64,000 nt of DNA. Source: JADKAV01 sp041393775 (GTDB lineage: Bacteria; Actinomycetota; Actinomycetes; S36-B12; UBA10799). This document shows, in pieces, positions 1 through 8,616 of the stretch. Location: assembly GCA_041393775.1 (NCBI GenBank), contig JAWKJM010000011.1, forward strand, positions 25,246 to 89,245. Reading direction: 5' to 3'. Within the stretch, counting starts at the first letter, position 1. The number at the start of each line of letters is the position of its first letter. A model generated the notes under the pieces. The model was not told where the DNA came from and did no database searches. It saw only the letters and a list, made by a program, of their open reading frames with translations. The translations under genes and the position numbers were made by a program.

Positions 1-732
1 GTCCACGGTCGACAGATGCTGATCACCGGCGATCTCGGGACGTTTGTCGACTCCCCGGTAGCCGGCATCGGCGTACACCACCTGATCATCGCCGCGGACC
101 AACCGCCCCAACGCGTCCAGGTCATGAACATTGGCCGCGGTGGCGGTCACCGAATGGACGTAGCCGGTACCGGCATCCACCCCGATATGGGCCTTCATCC
201 CGAAATACCACTGGCTGCCCTTCATCGTCGAATGCATCTGCGGGTCCCGCTCACCAGCCGCGTTCTTCGTCGACGTCGGCGCGGCCACGATCGTGGCGTC
301 CACGATCGACCCGCCCCGCATGATCCAGCCCTGGGCATCGAAGATCTCGTTCTGCGCGGCGAACAACGCCGCGCCCAACTCGTGGCGTTCGAGCAGATGC
401 CGGAACCCCAGCAGCGTGGTCGCGTCCGGAACCTGCTCGTCGGCGAAGTCCAACCTCATGAACCGGCGCATCGCATACGAGTCATAGACCGCGTCCTCCA
501 CCCCCTCATCGGACAGCGAGAACCACACCTGCAACAGATACATCCGCAGCATCGTCTCCAACGCCTTGGGCTTACGGCCCTTCTTCCCGTCGTAATAGAA
601 CGGCTCGATCAAACCCACCCACCGCTGCCACGGGATCGTGGCATCCATCGTGTCCAGGAACCGTTCACGACGCGAAACCCGCCGCCGGTTGCCGTACTCC
701 AGATCAGTGAACGAAGGCTGCTCAACACGCAT
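1..732 (-). CDS. IS5-family transposase, C-terminus cut by window edge
   Basis: DDE transposase of the IS5 group that would cut and rejoin element ends. Reading the minus strand from ATG at 732 gives 244 codons open to the window edge. The protein begins MRVEQPSFTDLEYGNRRR and carries the IS5 N-terminal pattern (RRERFLDTMD, IPWQRW, LETMLRMYLLQVWFSLSD), then GSIVDATIVAAPTSTKN with the first catalytic Asp and HIGVDAGTGYVHSV followed by VYADAGYRG with the second. The catalytic Glu region lies beyond the window. The start is supported by an AAAGGA ribosome site about 9 nt upstream. No frameshift is seen in the visible part, so the copy may be intact and active. Confidence 0.9.
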   Translation of the reverse strand, partial: MRVEQPSFTDLEYGNRRRVSRRERFLDTMDATIPWQRWVGLIEPFYYDGKKGRKPKALETMLRMYLLQVWFSLSDEGVEDAVYDSYAMRRFMRLDFADEQVPDATTLLGFRHLLERHELGAALFAAQNEIFDAQGWIMRGGSIVDATIVAAPTSTKNAAGERDPQMHSTMKGSQWYFGMKAHIGVDAGTGYVHSVTATAANVHDLDALGRLVRGDDQVVYADAGYRGVDKRPEIAGDQHLSTVD

Positions 733-805
733 CCCCCATCCTTTCGCAGCCACCACCAGCCACCACGCACACACGCCCAACAGCAAGCAGAAAATCAGTG
801 ATTCC
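1..805 (-). mobile_element. IS5-family insertion sequence, truncated by window edge
   Basis: The element contains a minus-strand IS5-type transposase and 73 bp of upstream non-coding DNA. Its right-hand boundary is placed at about 805 because the next bases (from CTAA at 806-809) are an abruptly interrupted copy of the hairpin repeat found intact elsewhere in the window. In other copies the sequence continues as TTCTCTAACC, but here it is replaced by GATTCC up to the CTAA. IS5-group elements are known to insert at 4-bp CTAR-type targets, which fits. The other end, its inverted repeat and the second target duplication lie outside the window. Confidence 0.8.
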
Positions 806-933
806 CTAACCTCGTGCACGTTCTCTAACCCGAGCGATTTCTGCCCGGCATTTCCCCGCCTGAACGGGCGGCGCGCCACGACCATGCACCACTAACGCGA
901 GCGATTTCTGCGCGGCATCCTCCCGCCTGAACG
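806..933 (-). repeat. Long-hairpin repeat, copy 1 (interrupted by IS)
   Basis: This is the reverse-strand copy of the interspersed repeat family described in the findings. Reading the minus strand, two tandem head modules (CGTTCAGGCGG ... GAAATCGCTCG) lead into GTTAGAGAACGTGCACGAG and then GTTAG. The element is broken off there by the IS at a CTAA site (806-809). It lies 3' of the minus-strand hydrolase gene and in the same orientation as that gene. The rest of the hairpin should lie beyond the IS. Nothing else recognisable is seen between 934 and 1098. Confidence 0.8.
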
Positions 934-1098
934 CCACGGCCCGCGGAGGACCAGCCGGAGTTCGAACGTCGAAGAAAGACCACAACCGCGCGTCCCAGGG
1001 CGGCGCTGTCGTGCTGCGCAACTCCCTTCCGGGCAGGCGATCCGCCATCGTCGTCACCGCTGGCCGCGGCCTTGCGCAGGACGCCGACGCCCGGGTTC

Positions 1099-1959
1099 TC
1101 AGGCCAGCCCCACGTCCGCGGCGAGTTCGAGAAGCGCTTCCCGCACGCGGTCCGGGTACTCCAGCACCAGGAAATGGGTTGCGTCCCACCTTTCGGCCCG
1201 TCCGCTCGGCGTCTGTTCGGCGGCCGCCTCGACCGCCACCGGATCGGTCACGAAGTCTTGCCCGGCGCTCACATAGACCACCGGGCAGGTCACCGCTGAC
1301 AGATCCATCGGCTCGTGCCGTTGCAGAGCGCTCGCGAGATGGCCGTACCAGGTCACGTCCATGGCCAGGAAATCGCGCAGTGCCTCCCGTACGTGCCCTA
1401 GATCCGCACTGGCGCCGATCGCCCCGGTGGTCTTCAGGACCTCCGCCGTGATGGGCAGTTGTCCCAGTTTGTTCACCAGTCCGCCGATCCAGGCACCGGA
1501 AGTCTGAAGGAACGCGGTTGCGAACCCGACCAGCGAGGTGGCAACGTCTCTGGGCACTGAGGGCAGGGGCAGCATCGCTTGGGCCGTCCCGCCAGGCACG
1601 CCGGCCAGGGCCAGTACTCCGGCGACCCGGTCGTCGACGGCGGCGAGTTCCAGCGCGATGTTCACCCCGAGCGACCACCCCACCACCAGATAGCGGTCCC
1701 AGCCGGCCTGCTCCACGACGCTCAAGGCATCGGCCACGTGATCGGCCATGTCGATGCCCCCCCGCGGTGTCGACGACGGTGCAATTCCCCGGTGGAACCA
1801 TGTGCGGGCGTCGAAGCCGCAGTCGGGGTCGCGCAGCGACGGCCACGCGGCTGGACTCGAGGCCAGACCGTTGCAGATCAGCAGAGGGATGCCCGTGCCG
1901 TCGTTGGACCAGGCGGCGATGGTGGTGCCATCGGTGCTGCGCACGGCGATCTGGGTCAC
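1099..1959 (-). CDS. Alpha/beta-fold hydrolase
   Basis: A 286-residue alpha/beta hydrolase of unknown substrate, probably cytoplasmic. The nucleophile elbow GWSLG places the catalytic Ser near residue 96. An acidic residue in SAGQDFVTDP and a His in DATHFLVLEYPD complete a plausible triad, and LLICNGLASS corresponds to the oxyanion-hole loop. The GTG at 1959 (VTQIAVRSTDG) is chosen because homologous proteins begin at this strand. The open frame continues upstream only as antisense to gltB. It is transcribed divergently from gltB across 186 bp and has no operon partner. The family includes esterases, lipases and haloperoxidase-like enzymes, so the function cannot be narrowed. Confidence 0.85.
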   Translation of the reverse strand: MTQIAVRSTDGTTIAAWSNDGTGIPLLICNGLASSPAAWPSLRDPDCGFDARTWFHRGIAPSSTPRGGIDMADHVADALSVVEQAGWDRYLVVGWSLGVNIALELAAVDDRVAGVLALAGVPGGTAQAMLPLPSVPRDVATSLVGFATAFLQTSGAWIGGLVNKLGQLPITAEVLKTTGAIGASADLGHVREALRDFLAMDVTWYGHLASALQRHEPMDLSAVTCPVVYVSAGQDFVTDPVAVEAAAEQTPSGRAERWDATHFLVLEYPDRVREALLELAADVGLA

Positions 1960-2145
1960 GGGTCCAGTGTGCCGGGTGGATCCAGCGCGCCCGACGCCAG
2001 GCACAGTCCACCCTCGCCTGGCCATGCTCGCGGGAGCGAACGCTCGCACATGGGTTATGCTAATCACGCTTCGGGCCAACGGCGTCCCGCGGACCGTGCG
2101 TGAGCATGCGTCCCGATCGGTAGACCCATCAGACCAGGAGTGCCA
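1960..2145. promoter_or_regulatory. Divergent intergenic region, hydrolase and gltB
   Basis: This 186-bp spacer must hold promoters for both flanking genes. A -10-like TATGCT lies at 2056-2061 on the plus strand, about 85 bp before gltB. No convincing -35 box, operator or terminator could be recognised. Confidence 0.35.
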
Positions 2146-5100
2146 ATGATCCCCAGTAGCGGACTGTACGACCCCACGTTTGAGCACGACGCGTGTGGTG
2201 TCGCTTTCGTGGCGACCATGACCGGCGAGCCGTCCCACGAGATCGTCCAGCACGCACTGACCGCCTTGCGCAACCTCGAACACCGCGGCGCCTCGGGCAG
2301 TGAGCCGGATTCCGGGGACGGTGCGGGGATCCTGATCCAGGTGCCGGACACCCTGTTCCGCGACGTCGTCGACTTCGAGTTGCCGGCCCCCGGGAACTAC
2401 GGGGTCGGCACGGCGTTCCTGCCCACGGACTCGGGCGAGGCGGAGGTAGCGGTCAAGGCGATCGAGGCCATTGCGGTCCAAGAGGGCTTGACCGTCCTGG
2501 GCTGGCGGGACCTGCCCACCGACGACTCGATGGTCGGAAAGACCGCACGCGGAGCCATGCCGACCTTCCGGCAGATCTTCGTCAGCGGTCCTGCCGGCGA
2601 CGACGAACTGCATCTCGAGCGGCTGACATTCGTGCTGCGCAAGCGCGCCGAGCGGGAAGCCGGGGTCTACTTCCCGTCGCTGAGCACGCGGACCATCGTC
2701 TACAAAGGCATGCTCACCACCGCCCAGCTCGAACCGTTCTTCCCCGACCTGTCGGACCGGCGCACCGCGTCCGCTCTGGGGATGGTCCACTCGCGTTTCT
2801 CGACGAACACGTTCCCGAGCTGGCCGTTGGCGCACCCGTTCCGCCTGATCGCACACAACGGGGAGATCAACACGGTCAAGGGCAATCGCAACTGGATGCG
2901 TGCCCGCGAGGCGTTGCTGAGCAGCGACAAGATCCCCGGCGACCTCGACCGGCTGTTCCCCATCTGCACTCCGACCGCCAGCGACTCCGCGAGCTTCGAC
3001 GAGGTGCTCGAACTGCTGTATCTCGGGGGCCGGCCACTGCCGCACGCGGTGCTGATGATGATCCCGGAGGCGTGGGAGAACAACTCGGAGATGGACCCGG
3101 CCCGCCGCGCCTTCTACGAGTACCATTCGACGTTGATCGAACCGTGGGACGGACCCGCCAGCGTGTCGTTCACCGATGGCCGGGTGATCGGTGCGGTGCT
3201 GGACCGCAATGGTCTGCGCCCGGGTCGATTCTGGGTGACCTCCGACGGGCTGGTGGTGCTGGCTTCGGAGGCGGGAGTGCTCGACATCGACCCCGCAGCG
3301 GTCGTGCGGAAAGGACGGTTGCAGCCCGGCAAGATGTTCCTGGTCGACACGGTGGGTGGCCGGATCATCGAGGACGACGAGATCAAGGCCGAACTCGCGG
3401 CGCAGCACCCGTACGAGGAGTGGCTGCACGCCGGTGTCATCCACCTCGAGGCACTGCCCGAGCGCGAGCACATCGTGCACACCCGGCCGTCCATCGCACG
3501 CCGCCAGCAGAGTTTCGGCTACACCGAAGAGGAACTGCGAGTCATCCTCTCGCCCATGGCGCAGACGGGCATGGAGCCGATCGGTTCCATGGGTACCGAC
3601 TCCCCGGTGGCGGTGCTGTCGGACCGGCCCCGGTTGCTCTTCGACTACTTCGCGCAGTTGTTCGCACAGGTCACCAACCCCCCGCTCGACGCCCTGCGCG
3701 AGGAGATCATCACCTCGCTGAGCAGTCCGATCGGCCCCGAAGGCAATCTGCTGGAGGCGACGCCGGCCCACTGCCGCCAGATACTGCTGCCGTTCCCGGT
3801 CATCGACAACGACGAGTTGGCCAAGATCCTCAACATCAACGCCGACGGGGACTTCCCCGGTTTCGCGGCGCTGAGGATCTCCGGGCTCTACGACGTCAAC
3901 CGGGGGCCTGAGGCTCTCCAGGAGCGGCTCGACGAGATCTTCGCCGAGATCGATGCCGCCATCAAGTCCGGGATCCGCCTGCTCGTCCTCAGCGACCGCG
4001 ATTCCAACCCGGAGCATGCCCCCATCCCGTCACTGCTGCTGACCTCGGCGGTGCACCACCACATGGTGCGCCAGAAGACCCGGACCATGATGTCGATGGT
4101 CGTGGAGGCCGGAGACGTGCGAGAAGTGCATCATGTTGCCTTACTCATCGGCTACGGCGCCGCTGCCGTCAACCCCTACCTCGCCATGGAGACCGTGGAG
4201 TCGATGGTGCGCCATGGCGCGATCACCGACATCTCGCCGGAGGCGGCGGTCCGCAACCTCGTGAAGGCGTTGGGCAAGGGCGTGCTCAAAGTGATGTCGA
4301 AGATGGGCATCTCCACAGTCGCGTCGTACCGCGGGGCGCAGGTGTTCGAGGCCCTCGGACTCAGCCAGGAGATGGTGGACAAGCACTTCACCGGAACGGC
4401 CTCCAAGTTGGGCGGCGTGGGTCTGGAAGTGATCCACGAAGAGGTCCGCCGTCGCCACCTCACGGCGTACCCGCCGACCGGGATCTCGCCTGCCCACAGG
4501 GCCCTGGAGATCGGGGGCGAGTACCAGTGGCGCCGCGAGGGCGAGCCGCACCTGTTCGACCCTGAGACGGTGTTCCGGCTGCAGCACGCCACCCGCGAGG
4601 GCCGTTTCGACGTGTTTCGTCAGTACACCGACCGAGTCGACGACCAGAGCCAGCACCTGATGACGCTGCGTGGACTGTTCGACCTCAAGGTCGGTGAACG
4701 TCCCCCGGTGCCGCTCGACGAGGTGGAGCCGGTGGCGGACATCGTCAAGCGGTTCTCCACCGGCGCGATGTCCTACGGGTCGATCTCCAAGGAGGCCCAC
4801 GAGACGCTGGCCATCGCCATGAACCGGCTCGGCGCCAAGTCGAACACCGGGGAAGGCGGGGAGGACCCCGACCGGTTCCTGCCCATGGCGAACGGCGATT
4901 CGAAGCGCTCCTCGATCAAGCAGGTGGCGTCGGGGCGGTTCGGGGTGACCAGCGAGTATCTGGTCAACTCCGACGACATCCAGATCAAGATGGCCCAGGG
5001 CGCCAAGCCCGGCGAGGGGGGTCAGCTGCCCGCACACAAGGTGTACCCGTGGGTGGCCAAGACCCGGCACTCGACGCCGGGGGTGGGCCTGATCTCGCCG

Positions 5101-6654
5101 CCCCCGCATCACGACATCTACTCGATCGAGGACCTTGCCCAGCTCATCCACGACCTGAAGAACGCCAACCCGCGAGCACGAGTGCACGTGAAGCTTGTGG
5201 CCGAGGTCGGCGTCGGAACAGTTGCGGCCGGGGTGAGCAAAGCACACGCGGACGTCATCCTGATCTCCGGCCATGACGGTGGTACCGGCGCCTCGCCTCT
5301 GACGTCGTTGAAGCACGCCGGCGGCCCCTGGGAACTCGGCCTCGCCGAGACCCAGCAGACCCTGATCGCCAACGGCCTGCGAGACCGGGTGGTGGTGCAG
5401 ACCGACGGGCAGCTGAAGACCGGGCGCGATGTGATCATCGCCGCTCTGCTCGGCGCCGAGGAGTACGGGTTCGCGACCGCGCCCCTGGTGGTCATGGGGT
5501 GCGTGATGATGCGGGTCTGCCACCTCGATACCTGTCCGGTGGGGGTTGCCACCCAGAACCCGGTGTTGCGTGAGCGGTTCACGGGCAAGCCGGAGTTCGT
5601 CGTCAACTTCTTCGAGTACATCGCCGAACAGGTGCGGGGGTACCTGGCAGCGCTGGGCTTCCGCAGCCTGGACGAGGTGATCGGGCGGGCGGACCTGCTG
5701 GACGTCCACAAGGCGGTGAACCACTGGAAGGCACAGGGGCTCGACCTCGGCCCCATCCTGGCGATGCCGCAGACCGAGTCCGCCGTCCGCTGTGTCACGA
5801 CGCAGGACCATGGGCTGGACAAGGCGCTGGACATGCACCTCATCGAGGTCTGCGCGCCGGCCTTGGACAGCGGCGAACCGGTGCGTGCGCGGGTGCCCAT
5901 CCGCAATGTGAATCGCACGGTCGGGACCATGCTGGGCAGCGAACTGACCCGCCGTCACGGGTCCTCTGGCCTGCCCACCGACACCATCGACATCACGTTC
6001 ACCGGGTCGGCCGGGCAGAGTTTCGGAGCGTTCGTGCCGAAGGGCATCACGCTGCGGCTCGTGGGTGACGCCAACGACTACCTCGGCAAAGGTCTGTCAG
6101 GCGGCCACCTCGTGGTGCGCCCCGACGAACGGGCCCCGTTCTCAGCGCATGAGCAGATCATCGCCGGCAACGTCATCGCCTACGGCGCCACGGACGGCAG
6201 GATCTTCGCCCGCGGCATGGTCGGGGAACGGTGCTGTGTGCGCAACAGTGGAGCAACGGTGGTGGTCGAGGGAGTGGGCGACCACGGGTGCGAATACATG
6301 ACAGGTGGCCACGCAGTAGTGCTCGGTCCGATCGGGCGCAACTTCGCGGCCGGGATGTCGGGGGGTACTGCGTATCTCCTGGACGCGAACATCGACCACG
6401 TCAACCAGGACATGGTGGCGCTCGAGGACCTTGATGCCGAGGACGCCAATTGGCTGGCCGGAATCATCGCCGAGCATGCCGAACAGACCGGGTCGGCAGT
6501 GGCCGCCGAACTGGTGGCGGACTGGGCGGCGGCACTGCCCCGATTCGCGAAAGTGATGCCACGCGACTACCGCAGGGTGCTCGATGCGATCGCCTTGGCG
6601 GAGTCCGAGGGGCGCAATGTTGACGACGCGATCATGGAGGCTAGCCGTGGCTGA
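2146..6654 (+). CDS. gltB: Glutamate synthase (NADPH) large subunit
   Basis: The 1502-residue alpha subunit of NADPH-GOGAT makes glutamate from glutamine and 2-oxoglutarate with GltD. Domains in order are an N-terminal class II glutaminase whose nucleophile Cys17 sits in DACGVAF after a short propeptide, a central domain, the FMN-binding synthase domain (GEGGEDPDRF, SGHDGGTGASP), and a C-terminal beta-helix. The 3Fe-4S cysteines are in GCVMMRVCHLDTCPVG (C-x5-C-x4-C). ATG at 2146 is preferred over the in-frame GTG at 2140 because AGGAG at 2136-2140 gives 5-nt spacing. The gene overlaps gltD by 8 nt, so translation is probably coupled. Length is normal for the family. Confidence 0.98.
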   Translation: MIPSSGLYDPTFEHDACGVAFVATMTGEPSHEIVQHALTALRNLEHRGASGSEPDSGDGAGILIQVPDTLFRDVVDFELPAPGNYGVGTAFLPTDSGEAEVAVKAIEAIAVQEGLTVLGWRDLPTDDSMVGKTARGAMPTFRQIFVSGPAGDDELHLERLTFVLRKRAEREAGVYFPSLSTRTIVYKGMLTTAQLEPFFPDLSDRRTASALGMVHSRFSTNTFPSWPLAHPFRLIAHNGEINTVKGNRNWMRAREALLSSDKIPGDLDRLFPICTPTASDSASFDEVLELLYLGGRPLPHAVLMMIPEAWENNSEMDPARRAFYEYHSTLIEPWDGPASVSFTDGRVIGAVLDRNGLRPGRFWVTSDGLVVLASEAGVLDIDPAAVVRKGRLQPGKMFLVDTVGGRIIEDDEIKAELAAQHPYEEWLHAGVIHLEALPEREHIVHTRPSIARRQQSFGYTEEELRVILSPMAQTGMEPIGSMGTDSPVAVLSDRPRLLFDYFAQLFAQVTNPPLDALREEIITSLSSPIGPEGNLLEATPAHCRQILLPFPVIDNDELAKILNINADGDFPGFAALRISGLYDVNRGPEALQERLDEIFAEIDAAIKSGIRLLVLSDRDSNPEHAPIPSLLLTSAVHHHMVRQKTRTMMSMVVEAGDVREVHHVALLIGYGAAAVNPYLAMETVESMVRHGAITDISPEAAVRNLVKALGKGVLKVMSKMGISTVASYRGAQVFEALGLSQEMVDKHFTGTASKLGGVGLEVIHEEVRRRHLTAYPPTGISPAHRALEIGGEYQWRREGEPHLFDPETVFRLQHATREGRFDVFRQYTDRVDDQSQHLMTLRGLFDLKVGERPPVPLDEVEPVADIVKRFSTGAMSYGSISKEAHETLAIAMNRLGAKSNTGEGGEDPDRFLPMANGDSKRSSIKQVASGRFGVTSEYLVNSDDIQIKMAQGAKPGEGGQLPAHKVYPWVAKTRHSTPGVGLISPPPHHDIYSIEDLAQLIHDLKNANPRARVHVKLVAEVGVGTVAAGVSKAHADVILISGHDGGTGASPLTSLKHAGGPWELGLAETQQTLIANGLRDRVVVQTDGQLKTGRDVIIAALLGAEEYGFATAPLVVMGCVMMRVCHLDTCPVGVATQNPVLRERFTGKPEFVVNFFEYIAEQVRGYLAALGFRSLDEVIGRADLLDVHKAVNHWKAQGLDLGPILAMPQTESAVRCVTTQDHGLDKALDMHLIEVCAPALDSGEPVRARVPIRNVNRTVGTMLGSELTRRHGSSGLPTDTIDITFTGSAGQSFGAFVPKGITLRLVGDANDYLGKGLSGGHLVVRPDERAPFSAHEQIIAGNVIAYGATDGRIFARGMVGERCCVRNSGATVVVEGVGDHGCEYMTGGHAVVLGPIGRNFAAGMSGGTAYLLDANIDHVNQDMVALEDLDAEDANWLAGIIAEHAEQTGSAVAAELVADWAAALPRFAKVMPRDYRRVLDAIALAESEGRNVDDAIMEASRG

Positions 6655-8098
6655 CCCGAGAGGTTTCTTGAAGTCCGGTCGGCAGTTGCCGACCCGGCGG
6701 CCGGTGGATGTGCGCATCCAGGACTGGCAGGAGGTGTACGAACCGTTCGGCGAGCCGAAACTGCGCACACAGGCGGCCCGGTGCATGGATTGCGGCATCC
6801 CGTTCTGCCACAACGGTTGTCCGCTCGGGAACCTCATCCCCGAGTGGAACGATCTCACCCGGCGGGGCGACTGGCACGTCGCCATCGAACGCCTGCACGC
6901 GACCAACAACTTCCCGGAGTTCACTGGCCGACTGTGTCCGGCGCCGTGCGAGTCCGCGTGTGTGCTGGGGATCAACCAGGATCCGGTGACGATCAAGCAG
7001 GTCGAGGTCTCCATCATCGATCGGGCGTGGGATTCCGGGTGGGTGCAGCCGCAGCCGCCCGAGCGTTTGAGCGGCAAGACCGTCGCGATCATCGGGTCAG
7101 GGCCCGCCGGCCTGGCTGCGGCTCAGCAGCTGGCGCGGGCCGGCCACACCGTCGCTGTATACGAACGTTCGGACCGGGTCGGCGGGCTCCTGCGCTACGG
7201 AATCCCCGAGTTCAAGATGGAGAAGCGGCACCTGGACCGCCGGCTTGCCCAGATGGAGGCCGAGGGTGTCAAGTTCCGCACCGGGATCGAGATCGGCCGC
7301 GACGTGTCCGCCGAGGACCTGCGCAGGCGGTACGACGCGGTGCTGATCGCGGCGGGCTCCACCATCGGCCGTGACCTACCGGTGCCGGGGCGCGAACTGC
7401 CAGGTGTCTATCAGGCGATGGAGTACCTGCCTCTGGCCAACCGGGTCCAGGAGAACGACCTGGACGAGTCACCGATCAGCGCGGCCGGTAAGCACGTGGT
7501 GATCATCGGGGGCGGTGACACCGGCGCGGACTGTCTCGGGACGGCCATCCGGCAGGGCGCCGCCAGTATCACCCAGTTGGAGATCTTGGCGACGCCGCCG
7601 CAGACACGACCCCCGGGGCAGCCGTGGCCGACCTACCCGATGATCTTCCGGGTCTCTTCCGCCCATGAGGAGGGCGGCGACCGGGTGTTCTCGGTGTCGA
7701 CGAAGCGCTTCATCGGCGAGAACGGCATCCTCACGGGCATCGAGATCGTAGATGTCGAGTGGGTCGAAGGAAGGCCGATGGAGATCGCCGGTACGGAACG
7801 GGTACTGCCCGCGGACCTGGTCACCCTGGCCATGGGCTTCGTCGGACCCGAGGCCGACGCGTTCAGTTCGCAGCTGGGTCTGCGCCGCGACGATCGCGGG
7901 AATCTGGTGCGCGCCGACGACTACGCCACCGATGTCCGGGGCGTGTACGTCGCCGGCGACGCCGGACGCGGACAGTCGCTGATCGTATGGGCGATCGCGG
8001 AAGGCCGCGCTGCTGCGGCCTCCATCGACGAGTACCTGATGGGCGAGACCAACCTGCCCCGACCGCTGCATGCCTCCGCCCGTCAGGTGATGGTCTAG
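6647..8098 (+). CDS. gltD: Glutamate synthase small subunit
   Basis: This 483-residue beta subunit of GOGAT passes electrons from NADPH through FAD and iron-sulfur clusters to GltB. Cysteine clusters are seen in CMDCGIPFCHNGCPLG and CPAPCESAC near the N-terminus. An FAD Rossmann motif (IIGSGPAGLAAA) and an NADPH motif (IIGGGDTGADC) follow. The GTG at 6647 is supported by GGAGG 6 nt upstream, within the end of gltB. The C-terminus has the usual VAGDAGRGQSLIVWAI segment. A hairpin-repeat element begins 90 bp after the stop codon. Confidence 0.97.
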   Translation: MADPRGFLKSGRQLPTRRPVDVRIQDWQEVYEPFGEPKLRTQAARCMDCGIPFCHNGCPLGNLIPEWNDLTRRGDWHVAIERLHATNNFPEFTGRLCPAPCESACVLGINQDPVTIKQVEVSIIDRAWDSGWVQPQPPERLSGKTVAIIGSGPAGLAAAQQLARAGHTVAVYERSDRVGGLLRYGIPEFKMEKRHLDRRLAQMEAEGVKFRTGIEIGRDVSAEDLRRRYDAVLIAAGSTIGRDLPVPGRELPGVYQAMEYLPLANRVQENDLDESPISAAGKHVVIIGGGDTGADCLGTAIRQGAASITQLEILATPPQTRPPGQPWPTYPMIFRVSSAHEEGGDRVFSVSTKRFIGENGILTGIEIVDVEWVEGRPMEIAGTERVLPADLVTLAMGFVGPEADAFSSQLGLRRDDRGNLVRADDYATDVRGVYVAGDAGRGQSLIVWAIAEGRAAAASIDEYLMGETNLPRPLHASARQVMV

Positions 8099-8188
8099 CC
8101 TCGTCGGTTCTCGAAGTGGCTGGGAACGACTTGCGCTGAAGCGCTGCTGGTCGGTGACGTGGGGGAGTGGGTTCGCATTAGGTCTTCC

Positions 8189-8442
8189 GCGGCGTTCAGG
8201 CGGGCAAATGCCGGGCGGAAATCGCTCGGGTTAGAGAACGTGCACGAGGTTAGAGAAGCCACATGTGCATTCACTAACCTGGTGCACGTTCTCTAACCTC
8301 GCGGCCAACTGCTGCGGCGACCGAGTACACGAGCCGTCTTCGGAGTAGAGAAAAGTGCACGAGGTTAGAAGAGCCACACGTGCGTTCTCTACCTCGCGGC
8401 CAACTGCTGCGGCGACCGAGTACACGCGCCATTTTCGGACTG
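8189..8442 (+). repeat. Long-hairpin repeat, copy 2 (tandem, degenerate)
   Basis: A head module (8191-8229) is followed by the 68-nt hairpin at 8230-8297 with two mismatches in its right arm. Then comes the tail (CCGAGTACACGAGCC ... TTCGG), a second, more decayed hairpin (8349-8390) and a second tail ending near 8440. It lies 3' of gltD in the same orientation. The remaining spacer up to pyk (8443-8616) holds one GGCCGAACCGGAACC motif resembling the tandem unit at 10532, and no gene. Confidence 0.85.
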
Positions 8443-8607
8443 GGTCCTCCGGCTCGCACAAGGCGAATGGGTGGCCTCAAGGCCGAACCGGAACCTACCC
8501 ATGGGCGAATCACGGCCAACGCCGGTGCGTGTCCGGCAACTGCAGCAAGGAGGTTCCCTAGGAGTGAACGGGCCGTGACCCGCCCTGCGCGTCGGAGCCG
8601 AAGTCAC

Positions 8608-8613
8608 TACGCT
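8608..8613 (+). promoter_or_regulatory. Probable -10 box of pyk
   Basis: TACGCT lies 3 nt before ATG 8617 and 6 nt before GTG 8620, the second codon. No ribosome-binding site stands at a usable distance, because AAGGAGG at 8547-8553 is far upstream. This matches the leaderless pattern seen at other genes here and slightly favours GTG 8620 as the real start. Confidence 0.5.
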
Positions 8614-8616
8614 CGG

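Noticed and set aside
16..801. 261-residue plus-strand frame
   Set aside because: Shadow of the minus-strand transposase; composition is dominated by H, R and P.
806..2011. 401-residue minus-strand frame over the hydrolase
   Set aside because: Different frame from the hydrolase, Arg/Gly-rich, and it runs through the repeat element.
1099..4017. 972-residue minus-strand open frame across the hydrolase and gltB
   Set aside because: Only its last 286 residues are protein-like (the hydrolase). The rest is antisense to gltB, whose motifs are unmistakable; long antisense frames are expected in high-GC DNA.
4141..5958. 605-residue minus-strand frame
   Set aside because: Lies entirely antisense to gltB and shows no protein family pattern.
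8231..8519. Several short frames in both strands within hairpin repeats (also near 59181-59375 and 24240-24318)
   Set aside because: They are created by the palindromic repeat itself (recurrent ENVHEVREATRAFSNLVHVL-type peptides) and do not represent genes.
8564..8578. Tiny upstream frame (GTG AAC GGG CCG TGA) after AAGGAGG before pyk
   Set aside because: The ribosome site is strong, but a four-codon frame cannot be supported as a gene and the likely pyk promoter lies downstream of it.
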